Source: Planctomycetota bacterium | GTDB lineage: Bacteria; Planctomycetota; UBA1135 | Direction: 5' to 3' | Length of the DNA stretch: 64,000 nucleotides | Assembly (NCBI GenBank): GCA_026421205.1 | Contig: JAPKBM010000003.1 | Coordinates: 1 to 64,000 of the forward strand | In this document: piece after piece, positions 19,668 to 31,127 of the stretch | Layout: every line of letters starts with the position of its first letter | How positions within the stretch are numbered: position 1 is the first letter of the stretch | Position numbers and translations under genes: made by a program | Notes under the pieces: model-generated | What the model was told of the DNA's origin: nothing | The model's input: only the letters and a program-made list of their open reading frames with translations | The model's database searches: none

Positions 19668-21551
19668 ATGTTCCTGTCCATTCTCCTTGCGTCATTTGCT
19701 GCACCTCAGGGAGAGGTTCAGGTTTCTTCGGTTGCCTTGGAGCCCACGTCCGTGTCTTCGGGCGCGCTGGCTCATGTCCAAGTGTCCTTGGATGTGGCCT
19801 ATGGTTATCACGTCTATCACCCAGATCAGGACCCCCTCTTAGGCTATCCGGTTACCGTGACCGTTTCTGGGGAAGGAGTTGCCGCCGAAGGATCTTTGGT
19901 TTCTTTACAGGCGGGGATTCTTCATGAGCTTCCTGTTGGAGAGGATGTGTATCGTTATTTATGGTTGGAGGGCACGCCATCCTTCACTCTTCCTGTCCGG
20001 GTGACGGGTGAGGCAGGTGCACGGACTCTCAAGGTGGCGGTGAGTTGGCAAACGTGTGATGACTCCCTTTGCTTTCCGCAAACCGGAAAATCTTTTTCGC
20101 TCGATTTTGAAGTGACAGGAGACGCAGTGATTCCGGAAGGAGTTGGAATATCTACGGTGGATGAAGCTGGTTCTATTCAATCAGATGTGCAAAAGAAATT
20201 AGATGAAGGGTTTTGGGCATTTATTTTGGCGGCTATCTTGGCAGGCTTTGCCACGTTGGCCACCCCTTGTGTGTTTCCAATGATTCCGATTACGGTGAGT
20301 TTTTTTACAAAGCGTGCGGAGTCGGGGAAAGGGTCGGCACTGGGTAACGCAACGGCCTATGGCATCGGCATCGTTTTGACTTTTGTTGGCTTAGGCTTGG
20401 GGACGGCTGCTTTGTTGGGTGCTGGTGGTGCCAATGACATGGCCTCTAACCCATTTTTGAATATTGGCTTGGCCACCTTGTTTGTGGTGTTTGCATTGAG
20501 CCTTCTTGGATTTTTCGAGATTAACCCTCCTCGCTTCCTTCAGAATTATGCGTCGAAGAAGCAGGCCGAGGGCACCCAAAAAGCAGGCTATTTCCCCGTT
20601 GTCTTGATGGCCGTGGCATTTAGTATTACGGCTTTTACTTGCACTGTGGGCTTCGTTGGAGGCCTTTTAGGCTTGGCTGCCGGCTCAGGAGACATGGGGC
20701 TTTACGTATTATCTGGCATGTTCGTGTACGCATTTGTTTTTGCGACACCGTTTTTCTTTTTAGCCTTATTCCCTTCCGTACTTCAGCGTCTTCCCTCCGC
20801 AGGAGGATGGATGAATGCCGTGAAAGTTTCCTTAGGCTATCTTGAATTGATTGCAGCATGGAAGTTCCTTTCGAATGCAGATCGTTATTGGGATCTAGAA
20901 ATCCTGACCCGGCCAGTGGTAATTGTTCTGACGGCCGCTCCTCTTTTGTTGTTGGCGTTTTACCTTTTTGGTTGGTACCGCACAAAGCATGATTATGAAA
21001 AGCCCGTGCCGGGGAAAATGCGCAAGCTTACGGGCGTTGGTTTCTTGACTTTGGGGATTTATATCGGAATGGGCCTTCAGGGTGGCCCATTCTCAGGGGC
21101 CCTTGAAGCCTATTTCCCTCCAGAGGGCTACGGGCATGGCATCGGCCCAGCTAATCTAGAGTGGCATGAAAATTACGATGAAGCCTTTGCAGAGGCGAAA
21201 CAGGAAGGGAAATTATTATTTTTGGATTTCACCGGAGTCACTTGTGTTAATTGTCTGCGTATGGAAGGGAATATTATGCCGCATGATTTGGTCAAGCCGC
21301 TCTTAGAGCAAATGGTTCGGGCCGAGTTATATGTGGATAAGCCTCCTTATGGGGATTGGAATAGTGATTTTCAAATTGAACGATTCAATACTGCGCAACA
21401 GCCACTCTATGTGGTGATTGACCCATCTCTTGGAGACCCTTCAAAGGGGGGAATGGAGGCTATTCAGAGCACTTTCCCTGGCTATCACCCTGACCCTGTT
21501 CGTTTTGCAGCTTTCCTGAAAGACGGAATGGGTTTGACGGATACGGAGTAG
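19668..21551 (+). CDS. DsbD-like thiol:disulfide interchange protein (N-terminal DsbD-alpha, CcdA-like TM, C-terminal thioredoxin-like)
   Basis: ATLATPCVFPMIPITVSFF; C-terminal LFLDFTGVTCVNCLRMEGN. Confidence 0.92.
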   Translation: MFLSILLASFAAPQGEVQVSSVALEPTSVSSGALAHVQVSLDVAYGYHVYHPDQDPLLGYPVTVTVSGEGVAAEGSLVSLQAGILHELPVGEDVYRYLWLEGTPSFTLPVRVTGEAGARTLKVAVSWQTCDDSLCFPQTGKSFSLDFEVTGDAVIPEGVGISTVDEAGSIQSDVQKKLDEGFWAFILAAILAGFATLATPCVFPMIPITVSFFTKRAESGKGSALGNATAYGIGIVLTFVGLGLGTAALLGAGGANDMASNPFLNIGLATLFVVFALSLLGFFEINPPRFLQNYASKKQAEGTQKAGYFPVVLMAVAFSITAFTCTVGFVGGLLGLAAGSGDMGLYVLSGMFVYAFVFATPFFFLALFPSVLQRLPSAGGWMNAVKVSLGYLELIAAWKFLSNADRYWDLEILTRPVVIVLTAAPLLLLAFYLFGWYRTKHDYEKPVPGKMRKLTGVGFLTLGIYIGMGLQGGPFSGALEAYFPPEGYGHGIGPANLEWHENYDEAFAEAKQEGKLLFLDFTGVTCVNCLRMEGNIMPHDLVKPLLEQMVRAELYVDKPPYGDWNSDFQIERFNTAQQPLYVVIDPSLGDPSKGGMEAIQSTFPGYHPDPVRFAAFLKDGMGLTDTE

Positions 21552-22327
21552 TGGTCTCCATTCAGGTTCAACCCGGCAATGCCCTTGGCAATACTCTTTT
21601 ATTATTGCAGAAGAGCGTCTTGCTTCATTCGGGGTTTGATGCTTCAGCCTTGGCCAAGAAGATTTGTGGGCATCAGTATGATGGATTGCTTGTGGTTGAT
21701 GCGTCGAAAGGAGAGGGCGTTCCTGTAGAAGTGGTCATTTGGAATCGTGATGGAAGTTCTGGTGGAGCCTGCTTAAATGGACTGCGTTTGGTGGCGCGTT
21801 GGACGAAGAAGAAATCAGGTCAGCTCAAAATGGACGGCCGAATTCTTGATTGGCGCATAGTCGGTGATGAGGTTGAGTTACATTTGCACGGAAGAGATAT
21901 GCCGAAGGAAATGCAATTGGCCATGGTGGTGACGGCGGGCGGACCTGGTTTATCGGTCCCTTTTTGGAATCCGCATTGCGTCGTGCCTGTGGCGGATGTG
22001 GGCGCAGCTAATCTTTCATTGATTGCAGAGTCGGCCCGTGCGGTGAAAATATATTTTCCCGCGGGCGCAAACGTGGAAGTCGTTTCTGAAGATGGGCCCG
22101 GAAGGGTTCGAATGCGTGTGGATGAGCGGGGAGTCGGTGAGACGCAGGCCTGCGCCAGTGGGGCTGTTGCCGTTGCATTATCAGCCTGGGGAGGGGGGCT
22201 TGAAGGCCCCTTAATGGTCGCCATGCCCGGCGGAGAACTTCGGTTGGCTCGAGCAGAAGACGGTGGAATAAAGCTTCGGGGCGATGCTTTTTTAACCGAA
22301 GAAGTCTCTTTCTTCGTGGACTCTTAA
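21551..22327 (+). CDS. diaminopimelate epimerase-like protein (divergent)
   Basis: GTG start overlapping TAG; NRDGSSGGACLNGLR and ETQACASGAVAVALSAWG catalytic Cys regions. Confidence 0.75.
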   Translation: MVSIQVQPGNALGNTLLLLQKSVLLHSGFDASALAKKICGHQYDGLLVVDASKGEGVPVEVVIWNRDGSSGGACLNGLRLVARWTKKKSGQLKMDGRILDWRIVGDEVELHLHGRDMPKEMQLAMVVTAGGPGLSVPFWNPHCVVPVADVGAANLSLIAESARAVKIYFPAGANVEVVSEDGPGRVRMRVDERGVGETQACASGAVAVALSAWGGGLEGPLMVAMPGGELRLARAEDGGIKLRGDAFLTEEVSFFVDS

Positions 22328-22450
22328 GTTTTTCGTAAACTGCGCTAAATAAAAGAGTTAGGTCGTGATAAGTTTCAAGAAGAGGCTTCCCTCAGAGGCT
22401 CCGCAACGTTGAAATATGCCCTCATCTAGCTCCCCTGCTACCCGCCTTTT

Positions 22451-24925
<2,475 letters not shown>

Positions 24926-24934
24926 GACATCATC

Positions 24935-25411
24935 ATGCTGACTCAGTTGACTCAAGATATGAAGGAAGCCATGCGGGCAAAGGACAAACTTCGTTTGAAT
25001 ACTGTCCGTGCCATCATTGCCGAATTGAAGAATATGGGTATTGAAAAGAAAGGTACCCAGGGATTAACGAAAGAAGTCACTTCCCCTGCAGATTACTTGG
25101 ATGATTCAGAAATGCTTTCTTGTTTGCGCACCATGGTCAAGAAGAGAAAGGAGGCTGCGGAGCAATACACCGAAGGCAATCGGTTGGAATTGGCAGAAAC
25201 GGAGCTGGCGGAAGTCGCCATTCTTGCGGATTACTTACCTCAGCCCTTATCCGCCGATGAAGTCCAAGCCTTGGTTCAAGAAGCTATTGCGGAGGTCGGC
25301 GCCCAGTCTATGAAGGAAATGGGTTTAGTAATGAAAGCCGTTCAGCCCAAAGTGGCGGGGCGTGCCGACGGCAAAGCATTGTCTGATTGTGTCCGCTCCC
25401 TTCTTGGTTGA
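24935..25411 (+). CDS. GatB/YqeY domain-containing protein
   Basis: AMRAKDKLRLNTVRAIIAELKN; EQYTEGNRLELAETELAEVAILADYLPQPLS. Confidence 0.93.
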   Translation: MLTQLTQDMKEAMRAKDKLRLNTVRAIIAELKNMGIEKKGTQGLTKEVTSPADYLDDSEMLSCLRTMVKKRKEAAEQYTEGNRLELAETELAEVAILADYLPQPLSADEVQALVQEAIAEVGAQSMKEMGLVMKAVQPKVAGRADGKALSDCVRSLLG

Positions 25412-25420
25412 GATTGATTG

Positions 25421-26086
25421 ATGTCATTTCGCCGAAAAGCCTTTTTTTTTCTCCTTTGGGTGATTGCTGTCTCTGTCATGGTTTATTTTTCCATGCAGAA
25501 AGCCACTTGGCTGGCGCAAGAAGAAGCCCGACTTCGGCAAACACCTTTTCAGGCAATTTTCCATCCAACGGCGCTTGACCCAGAGGCCGGCGAGCACGTT
25601 TTGCAAGCCCGAGATGCTGCACAGGACTTGATGACCCTTCTGGGGCAGCAACTCAAGGGGTCAATAGAGGCAAACGGCCCTGCTGCTGCTGTGGGTGTTT
25701 GCGGTTCTGTTGCGCAAAGCTTGACCAACGAATACGCCGTTAAGCATGGCATTGGCATTCGTCGCACCGCGCTCAGAATGAAAAGCACCAAGAATTCTCC
25801 GGATTCTTTCGAGAAAGCCTGGATGGATTCTCAATCTATTTTTGATGCAAAAACCCCAGCTCCGGATCACGGTGAGATTGTCACTCGGGAAGATGGCTCT
25901 AAGGTTTACCGTTACATCACCCCCATTTATATGAAGGAGATGTGCCTCGCTTGCCATGGAAACCCGGCCACTTTCCAGACAGGAGTCAAAGCATATCTTG
26001 CAAAGCACTATCCGCTCGATCAAGCGACCGGTTTTTCTGTGGGCGACTTCCGTGGTGCCGTGAGCGTGCAGGTGCCTATTCCGTAA
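25421..26086 (+). CDS. DUF3365-type (Tll0287-like) membrane-anchored haem-binding protein
   Basis: N-terminal TM, CLACHG haem motif, YRYITPIYMKEMCLACHG. Confidence 0.82.
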   Translation: MSFRRKAFFFLLWVIAVSVMVYFSMQKATWLAQEEARLRQTPFQAIFHPTALDPEAGEHVLQARDAAQDLMTLLGQQLKGSIEANGPAAAVGVCGSVAQSLTNEYAVKHGIGIRRTALRMKSTKNSPDSFEKAWMDSQSIFDAKTPAPDHGEIVTREDGSKVYRYITPIYMKEMCLACHGNPATFQTGVKAYLAKHYPLDQATGFSVGDFRGAVSVQVPIP

Positions 26087-28211
26087 CCATATGGGCGTCG
26101 ACGGCAAGAATCGAAAAGCCGACGCTTCTTGGCTTGAGGCTTCGTCCGCCTCGAGTTTGCCGGCCCATAAGCGCTTGTGCGACTACATCCGGCATGCCGT
26201 CCGCGCCTCCTCTTGTTCCTGAGGTTTTAGGCTTGGCGACAAGACGAGAACTCTTGCTGACGAAGGGGCTAAAGTCAGCTTGCTTTTCCGTGGCAATCAC
26301 GAGGTAGCGGTCTCTCATTGGCCGGCTCAGTGGCCAGTCCGGATCACTGTAAACCATCATTTGAATTGGTTTAGGCACTCCTGGTTCAATGAGGTTTGTG
26401 GCACGCTCTTCGGCAGGCGGCCAAGCAATGGTGATGCTTCGGTTCTCACTAACGCAAAGTACGGTGACATGCATAGGTTTTGTGCCTTTGCCACCGGGAA
26501 GGTTGATGACAAAATCAGCCATGTCATAAACATTGTCACCTTCGGTGTCGACAAGAACCTGATTGCCTTCATGATTGGTGTCTTCCCCTCGACTCCCTTG
26601 ATGGCGTATTTGGGCTTTTGCAAAAGTGAAATCATAACTGTCTCGCAGGTCCTCAAGGGATTTATCCGAAATAGGTTGGAAGGATGCCGAAATAGACATC
26701 GAGTTTCCCGTACTCGCTAAGTTGAGAATTTGCTTAAACCTTATTTCTTGTTTCAGCGCCAGGAGAACACCACGGGAAATATTTTCCGCGCGACTTCTCT
26801 TTTTTTGTTCTTCCCAGAGCGGAAGGCTACTTGTGGTTGTCCACATTTGAAAGAGCCCAGCATCCCCATGTGGAGGGAAGAGCTGGTAATCCACGCCAGG
26901 CCCCGGCTCCCTTTGAATCTCCACGACACCAGCCCCTTCTTTTTGGAGGAGCGCAACAATTTCATCTTCTAATTTCCCTTGGTCCACGAAGAGGACAACG
27001 GGGTCGTCACCCACAGGCCGCTCAATTTCAATGGCACGGAGCCCCATTGCTTGGGCAAACTTTGGCTCTTCACCTACCCATTTTGCCTGGGCCGACTCCG
27101 AGTAAACCCGTGTAATTTTTGCATTTCCAAGAACTTTGTCGGCTACAGGGTCAATCATTTTCATGATGGATCCTTTGCGCAAAAAGTGAATAGACCCTCC
27201 TTCAATTTCTAAAGGGAAACGAGCTTCAGGATCTGCGACGGCAGCGAAACCAGGGGGGGGGTCGGCAAACTGACCTTGAAAAATAACTCGGTCAATACTT
27301 CCTTCTGCTTGGACGTTTTGCCCTTCAAAGAAAGTATTCACTTGCAATCCGACTTGCTTCGCAAGCTCACGGTAAGTGGTGCCTTTGGGCATTTTTTCCA
27401 AGGCCTGGGTTAGAAAAAATGACATCGCGCCGAAACGTCTCGCACGGCCCCGAGAATCTTTCACTTCAATTTCTTCGGCTTCTTCGATGGAAGAGCACGC
27501 CGCGATGTGCACATAACTCAAGGGGGCATTACGTCGGACATCGCCATCTTCTAAGAAAGGAACCGCGGATGGCCAGAACGATTCAATGTCATTGAACGTG
27601 AGGGATTGGCTGCCGGCCTTGGCTGCCCGAGAGCTTCGGCCTGCAGGGCCTCGGGTGACACCTCCGGAATGGCAGGAGTCTGTGATGACGGTGAGTCGAT
27701 CCGTTTTTCCGCACAGTGCGCGAATGAGAGAATGTAGCTCGTCATCCGTAAAATCAAAAGAGTGTCCGTTTCCTTTGGAACGACTATTAAAGGTGACAAA
27801 AGTGGAATCTTTTCCCTGATATTCAGCGCTTGCAATGCCGCTTCCATCGGGAACTCTAGAGCCGTGGCCGGAGTACCAAAAAAGGACTTCGGTATTTTTC
27901 CCGGCCTTTTGGATTAAGTGGTCATAAAAGGCACGAACGATGCCCTCATGCGTAGCTTGCTTGTCGGTAAGGAGCAAAATATCCTTGTCCTGAAAGCCGA
28001 AACGCTTTTTGAGCACTTTTTTGACTCTTTCTGCATCATTGACGCAGCCGGTGAGGTCTCTCCATTGATCATCCGTACCATTATGCTCATATTGGTTAAT
28101 GCCAATAATAAGTGCTAATCTCTCCGGATCCCCTTGGGTGAACTCGGTGTAAGAGGCCGAATCGGCAAGGAAAAGAGAAGAAGTAAGGAAAAGAAGCGAC
28201 GTGAGTCCCAT
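26076..28211 (-). CDS. secreted caspase-family (metacaspase-like, C14) protein with C-terminal extension
   Basis: Signal peptide; ALIIGINQY, FWYSGHGS (His) and VITDSCHSGG (Cys) dyad; C-terminal region similar in layout to DUF4384 proteins. Confidence 0.88.
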   Translation of the reverse strand: MGLTSLLFLTSSLFLADSASYTEFTQGDPERLALIIGINQYEHNGTDDQWRDLTGCVNDAERVKKVLKKRFGFQDKDILLLTDKQATHEGIVRAFYDHLIQKAGKNTEVLFWYSGHGSRVPDGSGIASAEYQGKDSTFVTFNSRSKGNGHSFDFTDDELHSLIRALCGKTDRLTVITDSCHSGGVTRGPAGRSSRAAKAGSQSLTFNDIESFWPSAVPFLEDGDVRRNAPLSYVHIAACSSIEEAEEIEVKDSRGRARRFGAMSFFLTQALEKMPKGTTYRELAKQVGLQVNTFFEGQNVQAEGSIDRVIFQGQFADPPPGFAAVADPEARFPLEIEGGSIHFLRKGSIMKMIDPVADKVLGNAKITRVYSESAQAKWVGEEPKFAQAMGLRAIEIERPVGDDPVVLFVDQGKLEDEIVALLQKEGAGVVEIQREPGPGVDYQLFPPHGDAGLFQMWTTTSSLPLWEEQKKRSRAENISRGVLLALKQEIRFKQILNLASTGNSMSISASFQPISDKSLEDLRDSYDFTFAKAQIRHQGSRGEDTNHEGNQVLVDTEGDNVYDMADFVINLPGGKGTKPMHVTVLCVSENRSITIAWPPAEERATNLIEPGVPKPIQMMVYSDPDWPLSRPMRDRYLVIATEKQADFSPFVSKSSRLVAKPKTSGTRGGADGMPDVVAQALMGRQTRGGRSLKPRSVGFSILAVDAHMVTE

Positions 28212-28255
28212 AAAAGGAGTATATACTTTAAAAGTCCTCAGACTAGTAAAACTCC

Positions 28256-28411
28256 ATGACGAAATCCTTTTTGCTACTTTTTTGCTTGGCTCTCCTTCCT
28301 TCTTGCTCTGGGGGGAGTGATGGAGAGGATGTCCAAATTACCCCCACTGACGAAGGGGGCCGAGGCCATGAAGGCGGTGTCGTCATGGTCGACGACTCTA
28401 CAGACGAGTAG
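28256..28411 (+). CDS. 51-aa candidate small lipoprotein (absent from supplied ORF track)
   Basis: MTKSFLLLFCLALLPSCSGGSDGEDVQITPTDEGGRGHEGGVVMVDDSTDE; hydrophobic leader plus LPSC lipobox. Confidence 0.55.
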   Translation: MTKSFLLLFCLALLPSCSGGSDGEDVQITPTDEGGRGHEGGVVMVDDSTDE

Positions 28412-28553
28412 TTACGCTGGTTGATTAGAAAGTCTCAGTGTTTACGTATCACTGTGGTGCAGATTTTGTTCATTCCGATACCTTCAAAGCGCGTGTTTCC
28501 CGTCAAGGTATACCCCTGAGAAAAGGTAACGGTGAAGAGAAGAAGCCCCAGTA

Positions 28554-29837
28554 TTATTGAATGATGGTGACTAAGGAATTCGTAAGAACGGTGTCGCCAT
28601 TTACGCGAACGATAAGAGCCTGAGAATATACGGGCACTCCGGTCAACGCAAGGGGGACTTGGATATCAATGCTTGCCGTTCCCGTGGCATCTGCGGTAAG
28701 GGTGGGGAGAGCGCGGATAGGCATGCTCAGATCCACAAGGCCATACCATGTTGTCGTTGGCCCGCTACCAGAAATAGAGTAGGCGATAACACATTCATCC
28801 AACCTTTGGCAGTGTTCGATAAGGAAAGTCGCCGTGCTCCCGGCCACTAAATTGCTGATGGAATAAACGGGGGTGGGCATGTAGACCTCGGCAATTCCAA
28901 AAAGTGCACCGCCAACTAATGTCCCGTAATTGATATTTTTTGCATCATTGAATCGGAATTGTGCATCTGTGGCGTCAAGGAGGACATAATCCTCATCAGC
29001 ACTGGCAGCACTCGGCTCGCCAGGTGCCCAATTGACATAAGAAACGCTGGAGCCGTCCACCCATTCAAAGATGCCTTCCGTGTTAAGGTCATTGAGTCCT
29101 GTCCAAAGAGCACGGCGTGCTCCCGTGGCATCAAAACCAAAGTTTTGCACCGCCCATAGGTGTTCCGCACCGTCGTCAATGGTGATTAAATTTCCTCCCA
29201 GCGCTTCGGCGGTGGCTTGCGCTTGCACCCAAGTGGAAGGCGCAAGAAGATGGTAGGAGTGATCCGTTGCTGGGTTGTTTTCTGTCTGTAAAATATTACC
29301 GGGAATGTCATTGACGACAACTTCATCAACCCACCATTCTGAGGCATTGTCTCCGGTGTAGCGAAAGGAGAGGAGAACTCCATTCAGACCCGCGTAGGAG
29401 GACAAGTCTAGGTCCAAAGAGGCCATGTTCGTATCCCCTTCTACATCATCGTGAATGATTTGAAATGTGATGCCACCGTCTAACGATACTTCAACCGAAT
29501 GATTGTCTCGATAGGAGGCAAAGCGAACGGCCTGTAGGCAATGCATCCAGGCTTGATTCGGAAGAGGTAATAGATTGATGGGAGGCGAAATTAAGGAATT
29601 GTCATTACTTCCAAGTAAATCGTCATGCCATGCCGCAGTGCCAAATAATTTATAGCCCGCAGTCCATCCATTTGTTGATGCCCCTGATTGAACTTCGGTC
29701 CAGCCAGGTGGGGGGAAAGGAAGGGTTTCAAAGTCCTCGGCAAGCACAATCACCTGCCCCCAGGCAGGAGAGGAAAGCAAGGCTCCCACAAGGAGAGCTA
29801 AGGAGGGGGAGGTCCACGACTTCAGCATGACCTTCAA
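28554..29837 (-). CDS. secreted protein with C-type-lectin-like domain and shared C-terminal domain
   Basis: SYHLLAPSTWVQAQATAEALGGNLITI...WTGLNDLNTEGIFEWVDGSSVSYVNWAPGEPS. Confidence 0.82.
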   Translation of the reverse strand: MKVMLKSWTSPSLALLVGALLSSPAWGQVIVLAEDFETLPFPPPGWTEVQSGASTNGWTAGYKLFGTAAWHDDLLGSNDNSLISPPINLLPLPNQAWMHCLQAVRFASYRDNHSVEVSLDGGITFQIIHDDVEGDTNMASLDLDLSSYAGLNGVLLSFRYTGDNASEWWVDEVVVNDIPGNILQTENNPATDHSYHLLAPSTWVQAQATAEALGGNLITIDDGAEHLWAVQNFGFDATGARRALWTGLNDLNTEGIFEWVDGSSVSYVNWAPGEPSAASADEDYVLLDATDAQFRFNDAKNINYGTLVGGALFGIAEVYMPTPVYSISNLVAGSTATFLIEHCQRLDECVIAYSISGSGPTTTWYGLVDLSMPIRALPTLTADATGTASIDIQVPLALTGVPVYSQALIVRVNGDTVLTNSLVTIIQ

Positions 29838-29854
29838 GGATACCCTAGGAAGCC

Positions 29855-31123
29855 CTATTTTGTGGGATATTCGTCCAGTACCCAGTCAGCCCATAGCGCC
29901 TCGAATTGCTCATAATCCACGCCGAAGGCTTCCGTGAAGAGTTGCTTTTGATATTTGAGAACTTTTTCTATATTTGCAGGCACCCCAGGCTGAAAAATTC
30001 GATCATTCATGCCAAGAATGAATTTCCCGAACGCCTCTTTTTGATTGGTCAGGAGGTAGTCCACTTTGGACCAAAACATCATGTGGTGCGAAATTGCCAA
30101 TGTGTTTAAATCAGACCACTCAAAGAGTCGGTTCCCAGATGGATATGCTTCCGGACCAAATTTGGCAAGTTTTTTAATCCGGGGCCGCCACTTCCAAAGT
30201 TTCTTCCCATTCGGGAATGTTTCTTTGGTCTTAGAAAACATGTGATAGCGTTCATCAATTTGATCTACGTACCAATGAGCAAGTCCTTCGGTGAACCAAA
30301 GCGGAAGAGAGTGGATGTAGCCTTTGAGCCCTAAGAGCAGATTCTTCGTTACACCAAAAATAACATTGCAATGAAGGCGAGAATCATCCGAGAGGTAGCC
30401 TTCGGCAAGCTCCGTACATGTGCCATAGAAGAGGCTTCCTGATTCGGCGAAGTTGTGCGTTTTCGATCCACCATGGGCATAGGCGTTCGCAAAGCGTTCA
30501 CAGTACCGCCCCAAGGTCGATTCCTTGGTGACAATCATGACCGTGAATTTATTTTTCTGGCCGAGGTACTTCCCTTCGCCCATGTAATGGCCCTTGACGA
30601 GCCTTCCGGGTTTGTCGGGGAAATCAGACAACGAAACTCCTAGTAGTCCCGTGTATTCAGCCCAAAGTTCTTCTAGGCGTTGTGCGTAGAGGTGCGCCCG
30701 AAGCCACGGGTTTAGAACCCTTACCTTTTTTGGAATGGTGGGGAGCTTTTCCCGGAGCCTGTCAAGTTCGGCAAGAATTTTTTTCTTTTGAATCTTGTCA
30801 GGCGGAATCTTGTAGGAGTTTAACGAGCACCCTAATTGAAAATGCTCTGTTTCGAGCCATATAATTTCAACAGCCCCAAGTGTTTTTTCAATTTGCGTGG
30901 TGCCGTGATCCCCAGCCCAGAGAAATCTTCCGAAGTCGGTGTACCCCGCCGCCTTCCATTTCTCAGGGTCATTTTCCGTATAGGGATCTTTTTTCCAGAG
31001 CTTTTCTTTCTCCTCCTCTTGGGCAGCCAGAAGAGGATCAAAAAAAGCAGACCTCCCTAAGAGGGAGGTCTGCGAGAGTAAAACGAAAAGCGCAGCGAGG
31101 GCAAGCCGAGCAAGGCTTTTCAA
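29855..31123 (-). CDS. secreted gluzincin/DUF1570-like protein with apparently degenerate metal site
   Basis: TTG start, signal peptide; LPLWFTEGLAHWYVDQ preceded by RLHCNVIFGV where HExxH is expected. Confidence 0.6.
   Translation of the reverse strand: MKSLARLALAALFVLLSQTSLLGRSAFFDPLLAAQEEEKEKLWKKDPYTENDPEKWKAAGYTDFGRFLWAGDHGTTQIEKTLGAVEIIWLETEHFQLGCSLNSYKIPPDKIQKKKILAELDRLREKLPTIPKKVRVLNPWLRAHLYAQRLEELWAEYTGLLGVSLSDFPDKPGRLVKGHYMGEGKYLGQKNKFTVMIVTKESTLGRYCERFANAYAHGGSKTHNFAESGSLFYGTCTELAEGYLSDDSRLHCNVIFGVTKNLLLGLKGYIHSLPLWFTEGLAHWYVDQIDERYHMFSKTKETFPNGKKLWKWRPRIKKLAKFGPEAYPSGNRLFEWSDLNTLAISHHMMFWSKVDYLLTNQKEAFGKFILGMNDRIFQPGVPANIEKVLKYQKQLFTEAFGVDYEQFEALWADWVLDEYPTK
31040..31073 (-). terminator. 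intrinsic-terminator-like hairpin inside the signal-peptide codons of the 29855-31123 gene
   Basis: Minus strand GCAGACCTCCCT-CTT-AGGGAGGTCTGC followed by T7; 12-bp perfect stem. Confidence 0.6.
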
Positions 31124-31127
31124 GAAT

